The translations under genes were made by a program, and so were the position numbers. A stretch of 64,000 nucleotides of DNA, from positions 1 to 64,000 of the forward strand of contig NZ_JAMXLR010000028.1 of the NCBI RefSeq assembly GCF_024054565.1, written 5' to 3'. Of this stretch, positions 1-8,644 are shown piece by piece; the stretch's first letter is position 1; every line of letters starts with the position of its first letter. Under the pieces are notes generated by a model that saw only the letters and a list, made by a program, of their open reading frames with translations, was not told where the DNA came from and ran no database searches. This DNA comes from Aeoliella straminimaris (GTDB taxonomy: Bacteria; Planctomycetota; Planctomycetia; Pirellulales; Lacipirellulaceae).

Positions 1-4
1 CAGC

Positions 5-1480
5 TCAACGCGTCGCTGGCGACTGCTGTGCGTTCTTGAGGATCTGCCTCAGCCGGCTGACCACTTCGGGATGCTGGTCGTAGAGGTTCTGTGTCTCACC
101 GAGATCGTTGGCCAGGTTGTAGAGTTGGCCCCGCGGTCCGTCAGGCGCCGGTTCGACCTTGCTGGGGCGGGAGAAGCCGCCCGAGCCCAATCCGTCAATC
201 AATTTCCAAGGACCTTCGCGTACCGACATCAATCCCGCCGACGATTCCATCACCAGCGAAGTACGTACGGGATTCGAAGACTCTCTGCCAAGCAAAGCCG
301 GTGAAAAATCAAAGCTATCGGGCCCCTCATCGGTCGCCAGTTCGTCGCCGACGATGCTCGCCAGCGTGGCCAATAGATCGGTAAAGCAGACCATCTGATC
401 GCTCGTCGAGCCTGCCGCCACTCTGCCCGGCCAGCGGACGATAAACGGCATGCGGTGGCCGGCCTCCCAGGCATCGCCCTTCATGCCCCGCAGGTCGCCG
501 GCACTATCGTGCTGCCACTTGCGCACATCGCGGTCGTACCACACCGGACCATTGTCGGAACTGAAGATGACCAACGTCTCCTCGGCCATGCCCGCCGTGT
601 CCAGCGCCTCGAGCACGCGGCCGATCATCGCGTCGACCATCTGCATGAAGTCGCCGTATAGGCCGACCTCGCTCTGGCCGGCAAAGTCGGGCGAGGGCAG
701 CCACGGAGTGTGTGGCGAGGGCAGCGCCAGGTACAGCATCAGCGGCTGTTGCGTGTCGCCTGCTGATGCTGCGCGGTGGTGACTCTCGATGATCGATATG
801 GCTTCGTCCGTGAACTTCGGCAGCACCTCTTCCAGTTGCATGTTCTCGGCAATCTTGCCACGACGCCAGAACCGGCCTTGGATGGGCGACCAACCTTCAC
901 TCTGGTTCGCCTCGATCGGCACCGTGGGCGGCTCTACCGCCAGTCGATCGCGAATGTAGAAGTACGGCGGAATGTCGGTTGATGCACGAATGCCAAAAAA
1001 CGAATCGAAACCCACATCCACGGGGCCGCCCGGCCAGGGCTGGCTGTAGGCCCGCTGGTCAAAACCCAGGTGCCACTTTCCCACCATGGCCGTACGATAG
1101 CCGTGCTCCTTCAGCAACGAAGCAATGGTGGTTCGCGACGGCTCGATCACGGCCTCCGTGGGCCACCGCGCGACGTTCGTGCGAAATGGGTACCTGCCGG
1201 TCATCAGGCCATAACGTGAGACGTGGCACAATGGACCGGCGGCGTGGGCGTCGAGGAATCGCATTCCCTCACGCGCTAGCGAATCAATATTGGGCGTGGC
1301 GATGCGCGAGTCGGGGTTGTAGCACCCCGGATCTCCATACCCCATGTCGTCGACCAGAACGATCAACACGTTCGGTCGATTCTTTGCGTCAGCCGCAATC
1401 ACAGCCTGTGCGTTGGCAGCTAGAACGGCCGCCGTGAAAGCGATCTGGAAAAGTACGTCGCGTCTGGAAGCTCGAACCAT
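5..1480 (-). CDS. Secreted arylsulfatase-family protein
   Basis: This 491-aa protein belongs to the type I sulfatase family, which hydrolyses sulfate esters, here probably on sulfated polysaccharide outside the cytoplasm. The N-terminus has basic residues and a hydrophobic segment ending near residue 30, consistent with export. The metal-binding aspartates lie in VLVDDMGYGD (D44, D45), and GLMTGRYPFR follows the modification site. That site reads C85-H-V-S-R, whereas the formylglycine motif is normally C-x-P/A-x-R, so the usual proline is valine. The ATG at 1480 was preferred to an upstream start because it directly precedes the signal-like segment. The stop lies only a few bases inside the window edge. 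Family assignment is firm; substrate and activity are not known. Confidence 0.93.
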   Translation of the reverse strand: MVRASRRDVLFQIAFTAAVLAANAQAVIAADAKNRPNVLIVLVDDMGYGDPGCYNPDSRIATPNIDSLAREGMRFLDAHAAGPLCHVSRYGLMTGRYPFRTNVARWPTEAVIEPSRTTIASLLKEHGYRTAMVGKWHLGFDQRAYSQPWPGGPVDVGFDSFFGIRASTDIPPYFYIRDRLAVEPPTVPIEANQSEGWSPIQGRFWRRGKIAENMQLEEVLPKFTDEAISIIESHHRAASAGDTQQPLMLYLALPSPHTPWLPSPDFAGQSEVGLYGDFMQMVDAMIGRVLEALDTAGMAEETLVIFSSDNGPVWYDRDVRKWQHDSAGDLRGMKGDAWEAGHRMPFIVRWPGRVAAGSTSDQMVCFTDLLATLASIVGDELATDEGPDSFDFSPALLGRESSNPVRTSLVMESSAGLMSVREGPWKLIDGLGSGGFSRPSKVEPAPDGPRGQLYNLANDLGETQNLYDQHPEVVSRLRQILKNAQQSPATR

Positions 1481-1652
1481 TGTTTCGTCGAAGGGGCCAC
1501 TGTGACTGGGCCGTTCTACTCGCGCCGACACTTGCGCTACGGTAACAGAACGCCTTGGAAGGTTCAGCTTAACACGGAGCCAAGTCAGCAGCAAAGCAAC
1601 GCCACGAACTCGATGCTAAAGGCCCAGACGGGCGGATTTGCTTTACGGCACA

Positions 1653-2624
1653 CTAAGGTGCCCGACTACTCATCGCATCGAAATAGCGCCTGCACCAGAA
1701 GATCGCGCCGCCCAGGCTGCCCAACAATAGCGTGGCCATGGTCGATGGTTCTGGAACGGCAATCTGCGAGAATCCTCCGCCTGGCGCGTCAGTCGATACG
1801 GAAATCGCACCGGTGGAATCGAAGTCCGATCGCGCGGCAGTTTCGAAGGCACCGGCCGCGTAGACACTCGTATCGAGCCGCAACTCGATGGCGAACTTGT
1901 CGCCTGGATTCAAGATGGCGGCGTTTTCGTTCTGATCGGTGATGTCGATGCGGCGACCTTGGTTGTTGAAGTCCCCTGGGTTGAAGCTAGTGAAGTTGCT
2001 CGGCATCCAATCGCCACCGGTGGTGAGCATGCTGAGACTCGTCGTGGCCGCCACGTCCAGCAACGCATCTCCCATGAACAGCGACGTGGTACCGCCCTCC
2101 GTGTGCAACAGCGCGGCAAACACGACGCCTGACGTGACATTGCCCAGTGCATCGGTGAAGTAGTTTCCTCCAGCTAGATCACCGTCGATGTGCACGTCGA
2201 TGTCCAGGTCCACCGGGCCCGTGCCGGTTACCTCGTACTGCGTGATCATGCGAGCGTGGCTGGTGGCAGCCAGATCTCCGCCGCCATGGGTGTTGGGCGC
2301 GACACCACTGATCTCGCTGAAGCCGCGCACGAGCGGTCCACCGAGTGCCTCGGACGACAGCGCAGTGCCAGTGGAGAGCGCCAAGTTCAACGTCGGGTTC
2401 AGCGGCACGATGGCGTACTGCTGCGCGAACGCGGCATCGGTGACCGGCAAGCTGGGAATGACCACCGTTTCCCACTTGGCGGTGGCATCGGCCTCGTTCA
2501 ACGGCAGTGGCAGCGCAAGTGCAGTGGAAGAACCGACCTGAGCTACCGCCAACACAGCACAGGCAATGCCAGCACTCGTCATCGAAACAAGCGGTCTAGA
2601 TGTTTTGGCGTGAATCCCTCGCAT
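1653..2624 (-). CDS. PEP-CTERM sorting domain protein of unknown function
   Basis: A 323-aa secreted protein with an N-terminal signal peptide (hydrophobic stretch about residues 15-38) and a classical C-terminal PEP-CTERM tail: VPEPSTMATLLLGSLGGA, a transmembrane stretch, then the basic CRRYF end. PEP-CTERM tails are recognised by exosortase and target proteins for envelope processing or release. The body is rich in Gly, Thr, Asp and Asn, has no catalytic motif I recognise, and looks like a beta-rich surface protein. The ATG at 2624 is chosen because it leads straight into the signal peptide. An exosortase gene must lie elsewhere in the genome. Confidence 0.85.
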   Translation of the reverse strand: MRGIHAKTSRPLVSMTSAGIACAVLAVAQVGSSTALALPLPLNEADATAKWETVVIPSLPVTDAAFAQQYAIVPLNPTLNLALSTGTALSSEALGGPLVRGFSEISGVAPNTHGGGDLAATSHARMITQYEVTGTGPVDLDIDVHIDGDLAGGNYFTDALGNVTSGVVFAALLHTEGGTTSLFMGDALLDVAATTSLSMLTTGGDWMPSNFTSFNPGDFNNQGRRIDITDQNENAAILNPGDKFAIELRLDTSVYAAGAFETAARSDFDSTGAISVSTDAPGGGFSQIAVPEPSTMATLLLGSLGGAIFWCRRYFDAMSSRAP

Positions 2625-2771
2625 TGGATCTACTCCCTGCTGACAGAACGAACTCGCCGCGCGGTACGTATGCTCCGGCGCTCTCAATCAGCCAATCAAG
2701 AAGTGCGCGGAGCAACCGCCACAATCGATGGAAAATGGGAGAATAATCGGCAAACGCCCAATAACGCTCGA

Positions 2772-3635
2772 CTACTCGTCCGCGGATGAAAATGCCGCCT
2801 GCTCCAGTGGCGGAACGCCCGTCGAGGGATAAGTTTCCGGCGGCTGCAACACGCCCTCCGGCACGGCGACATCCAGGTTGCTGTACGGCGAAGGCACTAC
2901 CGTTTCCTCCGTAGTGCCCGGCGGCGGAGGAGGCGGCAGGCGGAATTCGCCCAATCGCTCGTTAAACTCCCCATCCGAGTAGTTGGAGTAATCCTGGTAA
3001 TTGCTGCTAAACCATGAGAATCCAACACTGAAGAACAGGAAATCTTCGCCCCGGTCCTGGTTGGTGAACCAATAGCTGACCGAGGTCGTCAGCCGCCGCC
3101 GATGATCGATCCAAAAGTGCATGCCCACTTCGGGAAAGGCCGCCACCACGAACTCGTGCTTTGTGTCGAATATCGCCGCAGCAATGGCTTCTTCTTCCTC
3201 GTCGAAAATCGTGTACTCGCGTTGTTCGCCGCCGGCCCATCCCGCGTATGCGCCCACCCCAGCGAAGGGAGCCAGGCGGCTGGGCACCTGCGCTCGCATA
3301 CTGGTCAACAGTCCCAGCGAAACGGGCCGCTTGCCCTCTTCGTGCAGCAAGCCGGATAGACCGATCCGCTGTTCGAGCCAGGGTTCGGTGTAGCGGAAGC
3401 CGCCGATGTCGAACCCGCCCGCGAACGGTTCGTCGCGACCAGCGAACGAGACGTACGCCCCGTGCTTGCCCGCCACATGCCGAGCATCAACCGCTTGCTT
3501 GACGGTCTTCAGCGGATCGTCCGTGTGCTCGGGATACTTCCGGCGATAGTCGGCGTCGCGCTTTGCCCATCGCGAGCCCCGGCAGCCAGTCAGGCAAACC
3601 GCCACCGTGAGCAGGATGAACAGAGCGAGTCGCAT
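2772..3635 (-). CDS. Putative lipoprotein
   Basis: This 287-aa protein begins with a short lipoprotein signal peptide ending in a lipobox, LTGC, with the acylated cysteine at residue 18. The following sequence is basic and then mixed. A Pro-rich patch (LPPPPPPG) lies near residue 240 and the C-terminus is acidic. The middle has alternating hydrophobic and aromatic residues (for example RRRLTTSVSYWFTNQDRG), which would fit an outer-membrane-associated beta-rich protein, but I recognise no family. It sits alone on the minus strand, divergent from the ribonucleotide reductase gene. Confidence 0.75.
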   Translation of the reverse strand: MRLALFILLTVAVCLTGCRGSRWAKRDADYRRKYPEHTDDPLKTVKQAVDARHVAGKHGAYVSFAGRDEPFAGGFDIGGFRYTEPWLEQRIGLSGLLHEEGKRPVSLGLLTSMRAQVPSRLAPFAGVGAYAGWAGGEQREYTIFDEEEEAIAAAIFDTKHEFVVAAFPEVGMHFWIDHRRRLTTSVSYWFTNQDRGEDFLFFSVGFSWFSSNYQDYSNYSDGEFNERLGEFRLPPPPPPGTTEETVVPSPYSNLDVAVPEGVLQPPETYPSTGVPPLEQAAFSSADE

Positions 3636-4341
3636 TGTTGGACAACGTGAAGAGCTTGGAGAAGAGGCGCGGGAGTCTACAATCCTTTGCGCCTGCCCGC
3701 TAGGCTATCCTCGGCGACGAGAGAAATCCCCACCGCCATTGCCCATTCGGTTTGGGCGAGCGGGGGAGCTCTGGCAAGCTGTGTCGACCGTATTGCCCCA
3801 GAGCTAGGAACTTCCTGGCGAAAACTTTCTGAAAGCTCGCGCAGGCCCGCAGGCAGGTGTCTATTTACCTAAGTCATTTTCTTACAACAGCTTAAGTGCT
3901 TCACAATTCCTTCATGCTAGCTTTGCCATCGCTTCACACGTCGCCACAACCTGTTGTGTGCTAGCGACTTAGGGAATACAAAGAATTGGATTGACGACCG
4001 GCGGTGAGCGCGTATGATTTGGCCTTCAGTCACCCAAATGTTGTAGGGATTAGGGCATCGGATACAATATATTGGGTCGATAACAGGAAAAGCCCCGGTA
4101 AGTGCCGGGATTTGAGGCTTCGCCACCAAGATGTAGTGGGGCCTCGCGATAAGTCAGGACGGAGATTGGTGTTAAGCCAGGTGACCTCCAGATTGGCGAC
4201 CTCGTTGGCCGAATAAATGGCTGCGGGAGTTGTGTACAAATGTTCCGTACGGCGGTATGCTCGTACTCTGCACTTGGACGCCCCTCCCCAACGGACATGG
4301 ATGCCCCGTTTTCTCGCTTTGCAGAATAGGAGATTCTCTCA
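3636..4341. other. 706-bp divergent intergenic region with structured leader
   Basis: No convincing gene is present between the lipoprotein and the ribonucleotide reductase. The right half contains two adjacent inverted repeats, listed separately, about 200 bp upstream of the reductase start. Short ORFs in the region lack a ribosome binding site or coding character. Confidence 0.5.
4094..4145 (+). promoter_or_regulatory. Candidate structured 5' leader of nrdJ
   Basis: Two inverted repeats stand next to each other. CCCGG (4094-4098) pairs with CCGGG (4105-4109) across a 6-nt loop. GAGGC plus CCAC (4114-4118, 4123-4126) pairs with GTGG plus GCCTC (4136-4139, 4141-4145). Just downstream, 4175-4190 contains AAGCCAGGTGACCTCC, loosely like the B12 box of cobalamin riboswitches, but the other conserved riboswitch segments are not evident. 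A regulatory RNA is possible; its identity is unknown. Confidence 0.25.
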
Positions 4342-7300
4342 ATGGCTACTGTCGATACCGGTTTGTCGTCTCCCGCCGCCTCGTCCGCTCCCAAGCGTTT
4401 TCATGGCCGGCTGAAGATCGATGCGACCTTCTGCCCCCCAGAAACCGGCGAAGGGGCCACCCCCGATGTGTTCGACACCGTCAATTGGGAGGTTCGCACC
4501 TCGCAGATTAAGGGCGAGAACGGCGAAGTGCTGTTCGAGCAGGACAACTGCGAAGTGCCCAGTTTCTGGAGCCAGTTGGCCACCAACGTCATCTGCAGCA
4601 AGTACTTCTACGGCGAAGTTGGCACCGAAGAGCGTGAGTACAGCGTCCGGCAGCTGGTGCACCGCGTCACGCGGACCATCACCGACTGGGGCCTGGAAGA
4701 CGGTTACTTCGCCTCGGCCGCCGATGGCGAGCGGTTCTACCGCGACCTGTCGTGGCTCTGCCTGCACCAGCACGGTGCGTTCAACTCGCCAGTGTGGTTT
4801 AACGTCGGCCTGTACCACCAGTACGGCGTGCGTGGCGACAAGTGCAACTGGCGTTGGGATCCCACCACGCAAGATGTGGTGCAGCCCGACAATCCTTACG
4901 AATACCCCCAAGGTTCGGCCTGCTTCATTCAGCACGTGTCCGACAACATGGAAGACATCATGCGGCTGGCCACCAGCGAGGCCATGCTGTTCAAGTTCGG
5001 TTCCGGCACCGGCACCGACCTCTCCACGCTCCGCAGCAAGCGCGAGAAGCTTTCCGGCGGCGGCATTCCTTCCGGCCCGCTCTCCTTCATGCGGGTGTAC
5101 GACCAAATTGCCGCGGTGGTAAAGAGCGGCGGCAAGACCCGCCGCGCCGCCAAGATGCAGTCCATCAAGGTCTGGCATCCGGACGTGATGGAGTTCATCG
5201 AGTGCAAATGGAACGAGGAAAAGAAGGCTCAGACCCTGATTGCCAGCGGCAAGTACGAAGCCAACTTTAACGGCGAAGCGTACAGCTCGGTGATGTTCCA
5301 GAACGCCAACTTGTCGATCCGCGTTACCGACGACTTCATGCAAGCGGTGGAGAAAGACGAGAAGTGGACCACTCGCTGGGTGACCGACAACACCACCGAG
5401 GGCCCCACTTATCAGGCTCGCGAGGTGCTGAATCGGATGGCCGATTGTGCCTGGCACTGTGGCGACCCCGGTGTGCAGTACGACACCACGATCAACACCT
5501 GGCACACCTGCCCCAACAGTGGCCGCATCAATGCTTCGAACCCTTGCAGCGAGTACATGTTCCTCGACGACACGGCCTGCAACCTTTCGAGCATCAACCT
5601 GATGAAGTTCCGGCAGAAGGACGGCACGTTCGACTGCGATCGCTTCATGGCCGCTTGCCGGTTGTTCTTTATCGCCCAGGAAATTCTGGTCGACCACGCC
5701 AGCTATCCCACGCCACACATCGCTCGCAACAGTCATCTGTTCCGTCCGCTGGGTCTGGGTTACTCGAACCTCGGCGCGCTGTTGATGTCTGGCGGCAAGG
5801 GTTACGACTCCGACGTAGGCCGTGGCACCTGTGGCGCCATCACCGCCATGCTGCACGGGGCTGCCAACCTGACCAGCGCCGAGCTGGCCGAGGCCGTGGG
5901 CACGTTCGACTGCTACGAGGAGAACGCCCAGCCGATGAACCGCGTGATGCAGATGCACCGCGACCAGGTCGACAAGATCGACACAGCCTGCCCCGACTAC
6001 CTGGTCGGTGCCGCCCGCACGGTGTGGGACGAAGTGCTGGCCGCCGGCGCGGTGCATGGTTTCCGCAACGCCCAGGCCACGGTGCTGGCCCCCACCGGTA
6101 CCATCAGCTTCATGATGGACTGCGACACGACCGGCATCGAGCCCGACATCGCGTTGGTGAAGTACAAGCAGCTTGCCGGTGGCGGCATGCTGAAGATCGT
6201 CAACCGCACGGTGCCGCTGGCCCTGGAGACGCTGGGCTACAGCCAGCCGCAGATCGAGTCGATCCTCGCCCACATCGATCGCGAGGATACCATCGAAGGG
6301 GCGGTCGACCTGGAGGAAGAGCACCTGCCGATCTTCGACTGTGCGTTCACCCCGTCGGGTGGTACGCGGAGCATTCCTTGGAAGGCCCACATCAGCATGA
6401 TGGCCGCCGCGCAGCCGTTCCTCTCCGGAGCGATCAGCAAGACGGTCAACATGCCGCGTGACACCACCACCGAAGACATCGCCGAGGCGTACTACGACGG
6501 TTGGCGGCTGGGTCTGAAGGCCCTGGCCATCTACCGCGATGGTTCGAAGGACAGCCAGCCGCTGAACACCAAGCGGAACGATCCGAAGGCCATGGAAGAG
6601 GCCGCCATCGGCAAGCCTCGCCGCGAACGCCTGCCCGACACCCGCGACAGCAAAACGCACAAGTTCAGCGTCGCCGGCCACGAAGGGTACATCACCGTTG
6701 GCATGTTCCCCGATGGCCGTCCGGGTGAGTTGTTCATCACCATGGCCAAAGAGGGTTCGACGATCGGCGGCCTGATGGACGCCTTCGGCACCAGCGTGTC
6801 GATGAGCCTGCAGTACGGCGTGCCGCTCGAGGATTACGTGCGAAAGTTCTCCCACATGCGATTCGAGCCGCAGGGTTACACCAAGAACCCCGACATTCGC
6901 ATCGCCAAGAGCCTGATCGACTACATCTTCCGTTGGCTCGGCAATGAATTCCTGCCTGGATACAGGGAAGCCACAAATGGCTCCGCGCCGGGTGACAGCG
7001 ACGCGGGCGGGAAGCTTGCCGGGGCCAGCAGTAAGGATGACAGTCCCACCGAGATCAAGCCCGTCGCCAAGAAGGATGGCGGGCAAGCTGCGGGCACTGA
7101 GGCCCAAACCGTCGAGAGCACCAAAGCCAACGGTCTCGCCAATGGTCATACCAACGGTGGTTCGTCTAATGGCAATGGCTCTGCCAAGGCCATGACCGAA
7201 CTGAGCGCCAAGCTGCTCGAGCGAGCCGGTGCGGTGATGCCCGACGACCTCGAGGCCCACAGCACCCGCAGCGAACAGTTCGCCGGTTTCCAGACCGACG

Positions 7301-7392
7301 CCCCCGCTTGCGAAAACTGCGGCAGCATCACTGTCCGCAACGGCAACTGCTACCTGTGCCACAACTGTGGCAACAGCATGGGATGTAGCTGA
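4342..7392 (+). CDS. nrdJ: Vitamin B12-dependent (class II) ribonucleoside-diphosphate reductase
   Basis: This 1016-aa enzyme reduces ribonucleotides to deoxyribonucleotides with adenosylcobalamin as radical source. Family signatures include TTINTWHTCPNSGRINASNP followed by CSEY (about residues 380-405, with C402 in the active site) and the later DTACNLSSINL. A Ser/Gly/Asn-rich linker (about 870-950) separates the catalytic barrel from a short C-terminal Cys module, CENCG (from about residue 990) to CHNCGNSMGCS. That module is probably a Zn ribbon or redox shuttle. The ATG at 4342 has AGGAG at 4328-4332, nine bases upstream. It is a single gene without neighbouring partners, as expected for class II enzymes, which need no separate radical-generating subunit. 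Length is normal for the long NrdJ form. Confidence 0.96.
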   Translation: MATVDTGLSSPAASSAPKRFHGRLKIDATFCPPETGEGATPDVFDTVNWEVRTSQIKGENGEVLFEQDNCEVPSFWSQLATNVICSKYFYGEVGTEEREYSVRQLVHRVTRTITDWGLEDGYFASAADGERFYRDLSWLCLHQHGAFNSPVWFNVGLYHQYGVRGDKCNWRWDPTTQDVVQPDNPYEYPQGSACFIQHVSDNMEDIMRLATSEAMLFKFGSGTGTDLSTLRSKREKLSGGGIPSGPLSFMRVYDQIAAVVKSGGKTRRAAKMQSIKVWHPDVMEFIECKWNEEKKAQTLIASGKYEANFNGEAYSSVMFQNANLSIRVTDDFMQAVEKDEKWTTRWVTDNTTEGPTYQAREVLNRMADCAWHCGDPGVQYDTTINTWHTCPNSGRINASNPCSEYMFLDDTACNLSSINLMKFRQKDGTFDCDRFMAACRLFFIAQEILVDHASYPTPHIARNSHLFRPLGLGYSNLGALLMSGGKGYDSDVGRGTCGAITAMLHGAANLTSAELAEAVGTFDCYEENAQPMNRVMQMHRDQVDKIDTACPDYLVGAARTVWDEVLAAGAVHGFRNAQATVLAPTGTISFMMDCDTTGIEPDIALVKYKQLAGGGMLKIVNRTVPLALETLGYSQPQIESILAHIDREDTIEGAVDLEEEHLPIFDCAFTPSGGTRSIPWKAHISMMAAAQPFLSGAISKTVNMPRDTTTEDIAEAYYDGWRLGLKALAIYRDGSKDSQPLNTKRNDPKAMEEAAIGKPRRERLPDTRDSKTHKFSVAGHEGYITVGMFPDGRPGELFITMAKEGSTIGGLMDAFGTSVSMSLQYGVPLEDYVRKFSHMRFEPQGYTKNPDIRIAKSLIDYIFRWLGNEFLPGYREATNGSAPGDSDAGGKLAGASSKDDSPTEIKPVAKKDGGQAAGTEAQTVESTKANGLANGHTNGGSSNGNGSAKAMTELSAKLLERAGAVMPDDLEAHSTRSEQFAGFQTDAPACENCGSITVRNGNCYLCHNCGNSMGCS

Positions 7393-7445
7393 GAGGCGAT
7401 CGGCTAGATATGAGCCTACGAAGATTCATGGAGGTCTAGGTTAGT

Positions 7446-7682
7446 ATGTCGTCAGTATCGTCGGATATGCTCTCGCAACTATGGATTCAGCACGTCGAAT
7501 CAACACGTGCCGTGCTGGACAACCACTTGCGTCGTCTTCCTAACGATCCAACGGCACAGCAGGAGTTCGAGAGATTCAAAAAGCTTCCAACTCCAGCGAA
7601 TCACATGAAATACCTGCAACGACTTTCAGTTTCGTCGGCACTGGCAGCGTCATGGAATCGAAGGCGAGCCGCCAGCCCCTAA
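7446..7682 (+). CDS. Small hypothetical protein
   Basis: A 78-aa ORF preceded by GGAGG at 7430-7434, eleven bases before the ATG. The product is hydrophilic, Gln/Arg/Leu-rich and probably helical, for example LWIQHVESTRAVLDNHLRR, with no signal peptide or cysteine. I do not recognise it. The ribosome binding site and ordinary residue composition favour a real gene, but its small size leaves doubt. Confidence 0.45.
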   Translation: MSSVSSDMLSQLWIQHVESTRAVLDNHLRRLPNDPTAQQEFERFKKLPTPANHMKYLQRLSVSSALAASWNRRRAASP

Positions 7683-8195
7683 CCCCTCCCACCACGGGCT
7701 GCTGGTAACAGGATGTGTGGGGCATCAAGGACGCCCGCCAGCAGCCGTTTAAAACTCAATCGATGCCCCCCTGAACGCATCGCCCGATGGTCGCACTGGA
7801 GGTGACTTGAGGGCGGTGCGTTTTTTTTGTGCCCATAAAGTCACGACCGTTGGTCGCGGAGAGACTTGGCCCACGAATTTCGTGAATGACAATTGCAGCT
7901 CCGAAGGAGCGAAACATGCCAGCCCGGGGCAAGCACCGGCGAGGCACGAGCCGAAGCGCCGCCCCGGGTTTGGAAGCAATCTCATCCTTCGGCTGAGCGA
8001 GCGATGATCCATCGGCCGGAGCGTGGCCGAGGCCGAAAGTGAACCGGGGTTTGCTGTCCCAGGTCTCTTTAGTTGTTAGTCGCGGACCGCGTGGCGGTCC
8101 GGCTGGGGAGGAGACGATCCCGCCAAGATTCCCTCAAGCACGTCGAATGCCCCTGTTGTACGATCCTCCGCGCCGCCAAATGAGTGGAAGCTATG
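7683..8195. other. Intergenic region with inverted repeats
   Basis: About 510 bp with no supported gene. CGGGCTGCTGG (7695-7705) faces CCAGCAGCCG (7738-7747) and could form a hairpin just after the small ORF. A GC-rich palindromic repeat follows at 7895-7990. The long open frame entering the pectate lyase gene from about 8039 has no coding signal here. Confidence 0.4.
7895..7990. repeat. Candidate GC-rich palindromic dispersed repeat
   Basis: AGCCCGGGGC (7921-7930) is mirrored by GCCCCGGGTT (7961-7970), with a 30-nt spacer. The flanks contain CAGCTCCGAAGGAGCG, a further short foldback. This resembles the intergenic palindromic repeats common in planctomycete genomes. Only one copy is visible in the window, so its repeat status is inferred from style. 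Confidence 0.35.
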
Positions 8196-8447
8196 ATGCC
8201 CGACGTCAAACCACCCTGCAGCGAATCGTCCAGCACCACTGCGAAGCCGCTGCGGTACAGTGTCCGCTGGTTGCTGGGCTTAATCACCATTGTGGCCATG
8301 ATCGCCACGGTGTTTCACTGGATTCCCTTCGCCTGGTGGTATGTGGTGGGTGCGTCCGTCTGGTTATTGGCCGAGCTCGCCAGCATGGCCTACGATTCTT
8401 ACCGCGGAATCGCTCGGGCGTTGGGGACGGAGGATCTCGACGAATAA
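8196..8447 (+). CDS. Small membrane protein
   Basis: An 83-aa protein with a hydrophilic start ([18 protein letters not shown]) and two hydrophobic helices, [17 protein letters not shown] and a second ending near [10 protein letters not shown], followed by an acidic tail (GTEDLDE). Short inner-membrane proteins of this style, with an N-terminal [12 protein letters not shown] start, are common in planctomycetes. Start choice lies between the adjacent ATGs at 8193 and 8196; GGAAG at 8186-8190 is better spaced for the second. Function unknown. Confidence 0.6.
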   Translation: MPDVKPPCSESSSTTAKPLRYSVRWLLGLITIVAMIATVFHWIPFAWWYVVGASVWLLAELASMAYDSYRGIARALGTEDLDE

Positions 8448-8456
8448 ATGCCCGCG

Positions 8457-8477
8457 CCCCGGCATCTGCAACCGGGG
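8457..8477 (+). terminator. Possible weak terminator hairpin
   Basis: CCCCGG and CCGGGG pair over a 9-nt loop ten bases after the stop codon of the small membrane protein. No clear T-tract follows, so intrinsic termination is uncertain. Confidence 0.3.
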
Positions 8478-8644
8478 TTCGTAGCGTCGAAGTCTTTGCT
8501 GGCGTTGTTCTCTACAGTTCTAGATCCGTCCATTGCGGCTGGACCGCCCTGCCCTACTACGGTTGTGTTACGATAGCAGGCAGCCCCACTGTCGTTGATC
8601 CCGCGATCAACGGCCAACGAGCCTTCCCTCCGCGGACTGGTCTG

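Noticed and set aside
4150..4200. A cobalamin riboswitch upstream of nrdJ.
   Set aside because: Only a loose B12-box-like segment is visible; the other conserved elements are missing, and B12 repression of a B12-requiring enzyme would be odd. Kept only as a weak finding.
4339..7362. A 1007-codon open frame on the minus strand across nrdJ.
   Set aside because: It is the antisense shadow of a high-GC gene; its composition is Gly/Val/His-rich without domains, and nrdJ on plus is certain.
8039..8644. N-terminal extension of the pectate lyase frame by about 200 codons.
   Set aside because: It crosses a repeat and the small membrane gene in another frame; the signal peptide begins at 8645.
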